From the NCBI GenBank assembly GCA_036803205.1, contig DAIRUS010000011.1, positions 1 through 17,490 on the forward strand: a stretch of 17,490 nucleotides of DNA. Reading direction: 5' to 3'. A program made the translations under genes and the position numbers. The notes under the pieces were generated by a model. That model saw only the letters and a program-made list of their open reading frames with translations. It ran no database searches and had not been told where the DNA came from. Positions 6,137 to 10,934 of this stretch are shown piece by piece. The stretch is from DAIRUS01 sp036803205 (GTDB taxonomy: Bacteria; Patescibacteriota; Minisyncoccia; Minisyncoccales; GBS-2). Each line of letters begins with the position of its first letter. The first letter of the stretch is position 1.

Positions 6137-6156
6137 CCACCTTTTGGTGGCTTTTT
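6031..6156 (+). ncRNA. Candidate structured small RNA, unassigned
   Basis: A transcript of about 125 nt is bounded by a consensus promoter and an intrinsic terminator. Its core is an 18-bp stem, GGGGGAGGGTCCAAAAAG (6052-6069) with its complement at 6093-6110, perfect except for one G-U pair and extended by GGCT/AGCC outside. The 23-nt loop contains CCTCCTT, the same bases as the anti-Shine-Dalgarno of 16S rRNA. An upstream C-rich strand (6032-6043) can compete for the G-rich arm, so two folds are possible. It lacks the conserved SRP RNA tip (no GGAAG/AGCAG pattern) and I do not see a 6S, RNase P or tmRNA signature. The same bases also encode a proline-rich ORF, listed separately. Confidence 0.55.
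6135..6156 (+). terminator. Rho-independent terminator of the GC-rich transcript
   Basis: AGCCACC pairs with GGTGGCT around TTTT, and the stem runs into five T (6152-6156). The stem also lies downstream of the minus-strand HAD stub, but without a T tract on that side. Confidence 0.85.
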
Positions 6157-6160
6157 CATT

Positions 6161-6211
6161 TTACAACATAGTACGAATTACAACTCCGTCAAGATCAAAC
6201 GCAATTTTCAT
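6161..6211 (-). pseudogene. HAD-phosphatase N-terminal stub
   Basis: The 16-codon ORF reads MKIAFDLDGVVIRTML and stops at TAA 6161-6163. DLDGVV is motif I of HAD-superfamily phosphatases, in which the first Asp is the nucleophile, and it sits at the usual position at the very N-terminus. The expression signals are intact: a promoter, and AGGAGG 5-6 nt before the ATG. None of the later HAD motifs is present. The likeliest story is a gene truncated by deletion or replacement at its 5' end. Alternatives are a deliberately short peptide or leader. The frame after the TAA stays open toward 5955 but opposite the GC-rich transcript, with unnatural Trp/Arg-rich composition. Confidence 0.5.
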
Positions 6212-6241
6212 ATTTTCCTCCTTTCTAAAGAGTTAATTACA

Positions 6242-6270
6242 AAATTAGCATCGAACTCACAGTTTGTCAA
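6242..6270 (-). promoter_or_regulatory. Promoter of the HAD stub, extended -10
   Basis: TTGACA (6265-6270) and TAATTT (6242-6247) on the minus strand are 17 bp apart, with TGC just before the -10 hexamer (extended -10). It diverges from the nuclease promoter about 23 bp away. Confidence 0.65.
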
Positions 6271-6292
6271 AAAGCCTGTTTTTTTCAACCTC

Positions 6293-6321
6293 TTGACAAA
6301 AAAAATAATATTGATTAAATA
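6293..6321 (+). promoter_or_regulatory. Promoter of the RecB/Cas4-type nuclease
   Basis: TTGACA (6293-6298) and TAAATA (6316-6321) are 17 bp apart. The leader of about 30 nt contains AAAAGGAGGG eight bases before ATG 6359. Confidence 0.65.
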
Positions 6322-6358
6322 AAGAAGCTTTTTAAATCTTAAAAAGGAGGGAGTTGGA

Positions 6359-7387
6359 ATGGCGATTGAGGTGTCGGCGACAAAGCTTTTGACCTTTCAG
6401 GAATGTCCTTATAAATTCTTTCTCGCTTATGTAGGTCGCGTTCAAGTTCCTAAAGGAGTAAAAGCAGTTTTTGGTCAAACGGTCCACCAACTAATTGCTT
6501 ATTTTCACAGTTTATCACCGTCAGCTCAACAAAAACGACTAAAAAAAGGTTTAACTCTTTTGCGACCAAAAACTGAAAAAGCAGCAGCTCGCTACTGGTG
6601 GATGTATTGTGCGGATATGTTTCAGGAAGAAAAGGCAAAAATTACCAAACACAAAGGTAAAATTCGTTTTGAGGGAAAGAAGCCTGAAGAAATTGAAAGG
6701 GAAAAAAGACTTATCTTTGCTTTGGGAGAGACGATGATTAGGAAATACTGGCGAGACAATGTTAATGCTCCGCCACCGATAAAAGTTGAAGATTATTTTA
6801 GATATATCCCAGCACCAGGTCGGTTCGATGTTTTTTTACGGGGCTCAATTGACCAGATAAGGGAAATTCCTTATCTAGACGGTGAAAGCGGTAATTGGTA
6901 TATTCTAGACCTTAAAACTGAGTGGCAAGACTATGGAATAGAAGATCCACGGGTTCAGTTTCCAGTTCATCACGATTACCAGTTTACTATTTACAGTTGG
7001 GTCTTCAGAATAAAGTATAGCCGAAAAGAAGCTGGAATTATCCGTTATCCTTTGGGTTACAAAGGAACAAATCCGATCAGTGACGAAAAAATCGACAAAA
7101 AGGCTTTGATTTCACCACGAAGCGAACGTGACTTTCTTGATCTGGCTAATCTGATTGATTTCTTTATCTCCTGCCAAGAAAAAGAGATTTTCTTTAAAGC
7201 CTTTGGTCCTCACTGTCGATTTTGTGATTATCTGGAAGTCTGCGGAACGCCAGAATTAATCACCGCTAAGCCTTGGCCGGTAAGTCAAATTGATTGGGGA
7301 GGAAAATTGAAAGCCGAAATCATAGCTCATCAACTTGAAAAAGTTCAAAAACTCAAAAAATTTTCCCAGCCTCGATTAAAGTTCTAA
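6359..7387 (+). CDS. PD-(D/E)XK nuclease, RecB/Cas4-like, with Fe-S cysteines
   Basis: 342 aa. The N-terminus TKLLTFQECPYKFF (C16) and FGQTVHQL are the opening motifs of RecB-family PD-(D/E)XK nucleases (PDDEXK_1 type). The active site follows in order: GSIDQI, then NWYILDLKTEW (the D-x-K core), then HHDYQFTIYSW (the Q-x-x-x-Y motif). Near the C-terminus HCRFCDYLEVCG supplies C286, C289 and C295. With C16 these form the four-Cys pattern that binds a 4Fe-4S cluster in AddB and Cas4. All key residues look intact, so a DNA exonuclease or end-trimming enzyme is likely. There is no helicase, Cas1 or CRISPR array beside it. Single gene with good promoter, ribosome site and terminator. Family sure; partner and pathway unknown. 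Confidence 0.88.
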   Translation: MAIEVSATKLLTFQECPYKFFLAYVGRVQVPKGVKAVFGQTVHQLIAYFHSLSPSAQQKRLKKGLTLLRPKTEKAAARYWWMYCADMFQEEKAKITKHKGKIRFEGKKPEEIEREKRLIFALGETMIRKYWRDNVNAPPPIKVEDYFRYIPAPGRFDVFLRGSIDQIREIPYLDGESGNWYILDLKTEWQDYGIEDPRVQFPVHHDYQFTIYSWVFRIKYSRKEAGIIRYPLGYKGTNPISDEKIDKKALISPRSERDFLDLANLIDFFISCQEKEIFFKAFGPHCRFCDYLEVCGTPELITAKPWPVSQIDWGGKLKAEIIAHQLEKVQKLKKFSQPRLKF

Positions 7388-7419
7388 AGACCAACTCACC
7401 AACTCTTTGTTGAAATAGT

Positions 7420-7447
7420 AGACCCCTCTCTTCAGGGGGTCTTTTTT
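7420..7447 (+). terminator. Rho-independent terminator of the nuclease gene
   Basis: AGACCCC pairs with GGGGTCT across a short loop and is followed by a run of six T (7442-7447), about 30 nt after the nuclease stop codon. Confidence 0.85.
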
Positions 7448-7463
7448 AATTATCTTAGCCGAT

Positions 7464-7490
7464 AAAAAGGCTCAGGATTTTTCCTGAGCC
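7464..7490 (-). terminator. Rho-independent terminator overlapping a stop codon
   Basis: On the minus strand GGCTCAGGA pairs with TCCTGAGCC around AAAA, then five T. The first stem base is the G of the TAG stop at 7490-7492. Confidence 0.85.
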
Positions 7491-7663
7491 TAAAGAGGAA
7501 GATAAGGTGCTTGGAAAGGTATTTCAGTAATCCTTTTCGGAGGGTCCGCCAACAAAGAAGCAGTGCGCCATACTAAGATGTAAATGTAGTTTTCGGCTTC
7601 CCTCGGTGTTTTCCTCCCAGCGACAAACAGAAATGGAGTGTCGCTGCGGATGACTTCTACTTC
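7490..7663 (-). CDS. C-terminal fragment of unknown protein, cut by assembly gap
   Basis: The minus-strand frame ending at TAG 7490-7492 is open up to the gap and gives 57 residues with natural composition: EVEVIRSDTPFLFVAGRK, later AENYIYILVWRTASLLADPP, ending FQAPYLPL. Its stop lies exactly at the base of the terminator. The overlapping frame ending at 7524 is His/Ser/Arg-rich, is joined across the N run, and is not believable. The N-terminus and start are lost in the gap. A -35-like TTGACA beyond the gap could be its promoter. No family recognised. Confidence 0.6.
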   Translation of the reverse strand, partial: EVEVIRSDTPFLFVAGRKTPREAENYIYILVWRTASLLADPPKRITEIPFQAPYLPL

Positions 7664-7763
7664 NNNNNNNNNNNNNNNNNNNNNNNNNNNNNNNNNNNNN
7701 NNNNNNNNNNNNNNNNNNNNNNNNNNNNNNNNNNNNNNNNNNNNNNNNNNNNNNNNNNNNNNN
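7664..7763. other. Assembly gap, 100 N
   Basis: Exactly 100 N, the conventional length for a scaffold gap of unknown size. Open frames drawn across it are meaningless, and the true distance between the flanks is unknown. Confidence 0.98.
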
Positions 7764-7778
7764 CAAATTTTTTTCTTT

Positions 7779-7804
7779 TGTCAAGTAATTACTACAATAT
7801 TACT
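7779..7804 (-). promoter_or_regulatory. -35 box with adjacent inverted repeat at gap edge
   Basis: TTGACA on the minus strand (7779-7784) points into the gap; its -10 box would fall among the N. Directly upstream, AGTAAT and ATTACT form an inverted repeat (7784-7789, 7799-7804), an operator-like arrangement. It probably serves the gene cut by the gap. Confidence 0.4.
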
Positions 7805-7818
7805 AGGTAACACTTTAT

Positions 7819-7844
7819 AAAAAATGTCCGTCGAATACTCGACG
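7819..7844 (-). terminator. Terminator after three-helix membrane protein
   Basis: CGTCGA pairs with TCGACG around 4 nt on the minus strand, then GACA and six T. The stem starts 3 nt after the stop codon. Confidence 0.65.
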
Positions 7845-7847
7845 ACT

Positions 7848-8132
7848 TCAATATCCCCAAAAAGCTATTCCTAAATGAAAACCCGCTATTAAACAAAAGA
7901 AAATAAATCCTATTAGGCAAAGATATTCGAGAATTTTTGAATAAGAAAAGAGTTTTTTTAGGAAGATACAATCAATGGCTGAGACAAAGAAAAGTCCGCT
8001 TATTACCAAAACAAAATTTCTACTTTCACCGTTTGGCGGTAATACAAAATTATACAAAATAAGAATCACAACTAATTTTCCTAACAGAAAAAACAAAAGC
8101 CTCTCTTTTTTCCTCCTTTTGTTAATTTTCAT
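7848..8132 (-). CDS. Small membrane protein with three predicted helices
   Basis: 94 aa, starting MKINKRRKKERLLFFLLGK. The basic N-terminus should stay in the cytoplasm. Helices are predicted at about residues 12-32, 39-58 and 68-90 (EYLCLIGFIFFCLIAGFHLG). Shine-Dalgarno AAAGGAGG lies 4 nt before the ATG. A 17-bp stretch containing that site is repeated just inside the coding sequence, encoding NKRRK. It is a single-gene unit, with a weak promoter upstream and a terminator immediately after the TGA stop. No family recognised. It might be a small holin-like or regulatory membrane protein, but nothing in the sequence decides that. Confidence 0.6.
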   Translation of the reverse strand: MKINKRRKKERLLFFLLGKLVVILILYNFVLPPNGESRNFVLVISGLFFVSAIDCIFLKKLFSYSKILEYLCLIGFIFFCLIAGFHLGIAFWGY

Positions 8133-8150
8133 CTTTCCTCCTTTTGTTAA
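8109..8150 (-). repeat. 17-bp direct repeat duplicating a ribosome-binding site
   Basis: TTAACAAAAGGAGGAAA occurs at 8134-8150 (before the ATG) and again at 8109-8125 (codons 4-9), 25 bp apart on the minus strand. Both copies are perfect. Confidence 0.85.
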
Positions 8151-8200
8151 AAAGAGCTTTTTGGTGGCAATCTTATAATAATCAAAATAAAAATTTTTTC

Positions 8201-8216
8201 AAGTAAAATTTCACTT
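8201..8216. promoter_or_regulatory. 16-bp palindrome, possible operator
   Basis: AAGTAAAATTTCACTT matches its reverse complement at 14 of 16 positions. It adjoins a TTGAAA that could be the -35 box for the three-helix membrane protein gene on the minus strand. Confidence 0.3.
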
Positions 8217-8291
8217 AAAAAAAATCCAATTAACAATTAATCTTTATCTTCTCTGTTTGTCACTTTTCTTTTTTGCCAATCAGTCTTTTTT

Positions 8292-8708
8292 TTATTTCAA
8301 TTCCACCTTGGCACCGGCTGCTTCAAATTTTTTCTTTAGCTCTTCAGCTTCTTCTTTTTTGACGTTTTCTTTTATTACCTGAGGGCCAGTAGCTACCGCA
8401 TCAACTAAATCTTTTGATTCCTTCAAGCCCTTACCGGTAGTATCTCTTACCACTTTTATCGCTTCAATTTTTTTCTCGCCAATGGCTGTCAAAATAACAT
8501 TAAAAACAGATTTTTCTTCTTCAGCTGGAGTTGAAGGAGCGGACGCAGCCGCAACTGGAACCGAAACCATTTGGGGAGCAGCAGAAACTCCAAACTTTTT
8601 CTCTAAAATTTTAACTAATTCAGCCAGGTCTAAAACGTTCATTTTTTCAATTTCTTCTACCAGTTTTTTAAATTTTTCTGGAATTTCATTTTCAATTTCT
8701 TTTATCAT
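8292..8708 (-). CDS. rplL: Ribosomal protein bL12 (L7/L12)
   Basis: 138 aa. bL12 forms the flexible stalk of the 50S subunit that recruits translation GTPases. The N-terminal dimerisation and L10-binding region is residues 1-50 (KLVEEIEKMNVLDLAELVK, LEKKFGV), preceded by about 13 residues more than in common homologues. The hinge is Ala/Pro/Glu-rich (about 50-67). The globular domain is 68-138, with the conserved surface helix (KIEAIKVVRDTTGKGLKESK) and the end KKFEAAGAKVELK. The gene begins 20 bp after rplJ stops and is co-transcribed with it. There is no clear Shine-Dalgarno and no separate promoter. The downstream 150 bp are AT-rich with no convincing terminator. Confidence 0.97.
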   Translation of the reverse strand: MIKEIENEIPEKFKKLVEEIEKMNVLDLAELVKILEKKFGVSAAPQMVSVPVAAASAPSTPAEEEKSVFNVILTAIGEKKIEAIKVVRDTTGKGLKESKDLVDAVATGPQVIKENVKKEEAEELKKKFEAAGAKVELK

Positions 8709-8728
8709 ATTATCTTAATCATATTATT

Positions 8729-9259
8729 TTATTTTTTGCTGACCTTTAATTGAGTAATTTGAGATAGAAGGAAAACAAAATTTCTCAAATTTTCTCTCAA
8801 AAGGTGAATAAAATTTGAGATTGGAGCCGAAATACTTCCAGCCAATCTTGCCAGCAATTCTTCTTTTGTCGGTAATTCTGCTATCTCAATAATTCTTTCT
8901 TTCTCTAAGAATTTTCTTTCCCAAATCCCTCCCAAAATCTTTAACTTGGGGTTTTCTTGAGAAAATTGAAAAACTAATTTTGCTGGAGATGTCTCGTCTC
9001 TATAGCCAAAAATTAAAGCAATTTGACCTGATAACTTCTTCGTCTTCATCTCAATTTTTGCCTTTTGAAAAGCAATATCTGTTAAAGTCTTTTTGGTGAC
9101 TTTTAATTCGGAATTAGCGGACTTTAATTTTTTTCTTAAACCGAGAAGGTCTTTAACCTTTAAACTCGTAAAATCAACAAAGATCATTATTTTTTGTTGT
9201 TCAATTTTTTCTGTTAAGTCTTCAATAATTTTCTGTTTTTGAATTTTTGTTAAAGGCAT
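8729..9259 (-). CDS. rplJ: Ribosomal protein uL10
   Basis: 176 aa from ATG 9257-9259. The frame opens 10 codons earlier at TTG, but that stretch lies inside the leader's terminator hairpin, so the ATG (MPLTKIQKQKIIEDL) is preferred. uL10 anchors bL12 dimers to 23S rRNA. Recognisable parts are the N-terminal rRNA-binding domain (IMIFVDFTSLKVKDLLGLRK, then ELKVTKKTL), the central region with GQIALIFGY and KLKILGGIWE, and the C-terminal helix (FIHLLRENLRNFVFLLSQI) that carries bL12. Seven T directly precede the ATG, so there is no Shine-Dalgarno. rplL follows after 20 bp. Expression is controlled by the upstream L10 leader. Confidence 0.95.
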   Translation of the reverse strand: MPLTKIQKQKIIEDLTEKIEQQKIMIFVDFTSLKVKDLLGLRKKLKSANSELKVTKKTLTDIAFQKAKIEMKTKKLSGQIALIFGYRDETSPAKLVFQFSQENPKLKILGGIWERKFLEKERIIEIAELPTKEELLARLAGSISAPISNFIHLLRENLRNFVFLLSQITQLKVSKK

Positions 9260-9282
9260 AAAAAAACTGCGTTTTACCGCAG
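9260..9282 (-). terminator. Attenuator terminator abutting rplJ start
   Basis: CTGCG pairs with CGCAG around GTAAAA, followed by seven T (9260-9266) that touch the ATG. The stem is short (5 bp), as expected for a conditional terminator competing with the leader's long-range stem. Confidence 0.7.
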
Positions 9283-9351
9283 ACAACAAAAAATCTTTAC
9301 CTCGATAGGATTTATCTTCGATTCGCCGAAGGACCTATTGTCTACGGTAAA
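9260..9351 (-). promoter_or_regulatory. Ribosomal protein L10 leader with attenuator
   Basis: The transcript leader has the hallmarks of the L10 leader (Rfam L10_leader): CCGTAGACAATAGG near the 5' end, AAATCCTATCGAGGT in the middle and TTGTCTGCGGT at the 3' end. The long-range stem joins TTTACCGTAGACAA (9338-9351) to TTGTCTGCGGTAAA (9273-9286) with one G-U pair. Inside it are ATAGG/CCTAT and CTTCG/CGAAG helices. In Bacillus the uL10-bL12 complex binds such a leader and promotes premature termination. The 3' arm of the long stem here is also the 5' arm of the terminator, so the two structures exclude each other. Confidence 0.85.
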
Positions 9352-9358
9352 CTATTTT

Positions 9359-9387
9359 AGATTAATCATTTCTTATTCTTTTGTCAA
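9359..9387 (-). promoter_or_regulatory. rplJ-rplL promoter inside the upstream gene's 3' end
   Basis: TTGACA (9382-9387) lies within the last codons of the DJ-1/PfpI gene; TAATCT (9359-9364) follows after 17 bp. The predicted transcription start, about 9352, coincides with the first paired base of the L10 leader. Confidence 0.7.
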
Positions 9388-9927
9388 GAGGGCAACGATA
9401 GCTTCGCCAAATTTTCTAGCTGCTCCCGGTCCGTTGGCGGTAACAATTTTATTGTCGACGACAACCGATTCCGATGAGTGACGAGCGCCATTTTTTTCTA
9501 AAATCCTTGCTGCTGATTTATCAGTAAAGCTTGTCCAGACGGTGGCGGTCTTTCCTCTCAAAACTCCGGCTTTTGCCAAAATGATTGGTGCAACACAAAT
9601 AGCACCTAAAATCTTATTTTCAAAAAAAGAAAAAGCCTCTTGAGCTATTTTGTATGACAAATCATTGTCCAGGCGAGGAATGGCTCCCGGACCGCCAATA
9701 AACAAAATAGCGTCAAAATCCGTTACCCGAAGGTCTTTAAGTAGAATATCAACATCAGCTTCCCCGCCAAATTTGCCAATGGCCTTGCCGGATGAATCCG
9801 ATACGGTGACAACTTCAGCTCCTGCCTTCTCTAAAACTTCTTTTGTCTCAAAATATTCTTCATCACGAAAATCCCGAAAAGCAATAATTATTGCCACTCT
9901 TTTTTCTTTTAAAATTTTTTCTGCCAT
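9373..9927 (-). CDS. DJ-1/PfpI family protein
   Basis: 184 aa from ATG 9925-9927 (MAEKILKEKRVAIIIAF). The frame extends nine codons further to a TTG without ribosome-site support. The fold is the DJ-1/PfpI class I glutamine amidotransferase-like fold. The nucleophile elbow is GAICVAPIILAKAG (C111) and the acidic partner is in FRDEEYFET (E23/E24). FIGGPG and NGPGAARKFGEAI are typical loops. After the Cys, PfpI proteases have His, but this protein has Val-Ala-Pro. It therefore lacks the usual protease dyad and is more likely a hydratase, deglycase-type or chaperone member. No signal peptide, so cytoplasmic. It carries the rplJ promoter in its last codons. Confidence 0.9.
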   Translation of the reverse strand: MAEKILKEKRVAIIIAFRDFRDEEYFETKEVLEKAGAEVVTVSDSSGKAIGKFGGEADVDILLKDLRVTDFDAILFIGGPGAIPRLDNDLSYKIAQEAFSFFENKILGAICVAPIILAKAGVLRGKTATVWTSFTDKSAARILEKNGARHSSESVVVDNKIVTANGPGAARKFGEAIVALLTKE

Positions 9928-9980
9928 TTTAATTTTGGAAAACCTCACTTTCAATTAGACCTTTATCCAAAACTCTAATT

Positions 9981-9986
9981 ATTATA
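9981..9986 (-). promoter_or_regulatory. -10 box upstream of the DJ-1/PfpI gene
   Basis: A consensus TATAAT on the minus strand, 53 bp before the preferred ATG. No convincing -35 hexamer is seen at the normal distance. Confidence 0.4.
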
Positions 9987-10063
9987 ATAACACTTATCCT
10001 AAGAAAAATCCAATCCCCATCTTCCCTTAACCACCGCAACCCAAAATCAACAATCTTTAAAGT

Positions 10064-10115
10064 TCAAATATATTCACTTAATAACGCCATGGCGTATTTA
10101 AGTAAACACATTTTT
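10064..10115. repeat. CGCCATGGCG palindromic element, copy 1
   Basis: A near-perfect palindrome of about 52 bp centred at 10089.5. The core is CGCCATGGCG, the inner arms ACTTAA and TTAAGT, with AT-rich outer arms resembling AAATGTAT and ATACATTT. It is in the gap between the DJ-1/PfpI and PaaX-like genes. Two further copies lie near 10820 and 13118. Confidence 0.75.
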
Positions 10116-10140
10116 CCTGAATATGTTTATTTTCTTTGCA

Positions 10141-10725
10141 TTATTTCAACCCAAAAAACTCTCGCATTTTGTCATCATTGTCTACTTCTTTAGCGACGAC
10201 TAAACAAACTTCTTTCTCGCTTAAACCGAAAAATTCCTTCAAAAGTTCTATTTCATCTCGACAATCAAAGGCATGAACCCAAACGCTTTTTTGTAATTGA
10301 TAAAAACCCAGATCTTTTAATTTTTGGCGGAAAAGATCTCGATAAAATTTTCTTAATTGGGAAATATCAAATATCACCATTCGCCACAATTTATCCCACT
10401 TTTTTAGCCTTTTTACTTCTAAGCTATCAATTTGGAATCGGCCAGCCTTTATTCTTCCCTTTTCGGTTAAGGTGATATAAATTTGATGGTTTTTCTTTCT
10501 AATTTCTAAACAATCTTCTTTTTGGAGACGATGAAAGGCGGTATAGAATTTTCTCTTTGGATATTTTTGCCAACGTTTCAAATTTCGCCAGAGACGCATA
10601 ACAAAATAGGGCGAACTTGCCGCTACATAAATTGCTCCAGCTATTGCTAACCAAGATAAAATATCTTTCACGATCTCTGATTTCGGCTTTCTAAAATAAT
10701 ATTTGTATTTTCCTAACTTACTCAT
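10141..10725 (-). CDS. PaaX/Cas2-like protein with N-terminal hydrophobic helix
   Basis: 194 aa. Residues 17-45 include a hydrophobic helix (WLAIAGAIYVAASSPYFVM), 55-95 a winged-helix-like part ending in ITLTEKG, and 108-192 a ferredoxin-like domain of the Cas2/PaaX C-terminal type: KLWRMVIFDISQLRKFYRD, LKDLGFYQLQKSVWVHAF. PaaX proteins are repressors; Cas2 itself is only about 90 aa and works with Cas1, which is absent. A DNA-binding regulator, perhaps membrane-associated, is the best reading. Palindromic elements flank both ends of the gene and could be its targets, though no direct evidence shows this. A 20-bp tandem repeat abuts the ATG and there is no Shine-Dalgarno. Confidence 0.8.
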   Translation of the reverse strand: MSKLGKYKYYFRKPKSEIVKDILSWLAIAGAIYVAASSPYFVMRLWRNLKRWQKYPKRKFYTAFHRLQKEDCLEIRKKNHQIYITLTEKGRIKAGRFQIDSLEVKRLKKWDKLWRMVIFDISQLRKFYRDLFRQKLKDLGFYQLQKSVWVHAFDCRDEIELLKEFFGLSEKEVCLVVAKEVDNDDKMREFFGLK

Positions 10726-10766
10726 TTTATTCGTTATTAATTTTTTTTATTCGTTATTAATTTTTT
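10725..10766 (-). repeat. 20-bp tandem duplication at a start codon
   Basis: The sequence at 10725-10746 recurs at 10745-10766; on the minus strand each copy contains TTAATAACGAATAAAA. The inner copy touches the ATG of the PaaX-like gene. Each copy carries a TAATAA that could act as a -10 box, so the promoter may be duplicated. Confidence 0.75.
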
Positions 10767-10794
10767 AGACCTTTTCTTAATATTATCAGCTCTT

Positions 10795-10846
10795 TCAAAA
10801 TGTGTAAAATTAATTCGCCATGGCAGAATTAAGTGTACAAATTTGA
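10795..10846. repeat. CGCCATGGCG palindromic element, copy 2
   Basis: Centred at 10820.5 between the divergent PaaX-like and PBP1C genes. The core is CGCCATGGC followed by A; the inner arms are TTAATT and AATTAAGT; the outer arms AAAATGTGTA and TGTACAAATTT still match the element. It is the most diverged of the three copies. Confidence 0.7.
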
Positions 10847-10894
10847 ATCTATAAATTTTTATTATTTTGAGGAAAATGATTTAGAAAATGGACT

Positions 10895-10922
10895 TTGTTT
10901 TTCTTTTTAAAAGATATATAAT
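10895..10922 (+). promoter_or_regulatory. PBP1C promoter, very short leader
   Basis: TATAAT (10917-10922) is preceded after 16 bp by TTGTTT (10895-10900). The -10 box ends 12 nt before ATG 10935, leaving a leader of about five bases. AAGGA lies just before the ATG but is too close for a normal Shine-Dalgarno. Confidence 0.6.
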
Positions 10923-10934
10923 CTACTAAGGAAT

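Noticed and set aside
6031..6156. SRP (4.5S) RNA or 6S RNA
   Set aside because: The conserved SRP tip sequence is absent and the loop is large and pyrimidine-rich. The fold lacks the central bubble expected of 6S RNA.
5955..6160. Continuation of the HAD stub frame beyond its TAA
   Set aside because: It is open only because the opposite strand is GC-rich. The translation is Trp/Arg/Lys-rich with no HAD motif II-IV.
7524..7784. Open frame crossing the N run on the minus strand (and 7638-7820 on the plus strand)
   Set aside because: Both depend on 100 N of unknown true length. The flanking parts are compositionally unlike protein, and a better frame ends at 7490.
9257..9289. Upstream TTG start adding ten residues to uL10
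   Set aside because: Those codons lie in the leader's stem and terminator and do not resemble the N-terminus of uL10.
9928..9954. TTG start for the DJ-1/PfpI protein
   Set aside because: It adds nine residues outside the fold and has no ribosome-site support; the internal ATG fits family length.
10141..10725. CRISPR-Cas locus based on the Cas2-like domain
   Set aside because: The protein is twice Cas2 length with winged-helix and hydrophobic parts, there is no Cas1, and no regular spacer-repeat array exists. The three palindromes are too far apart for CRISPR.
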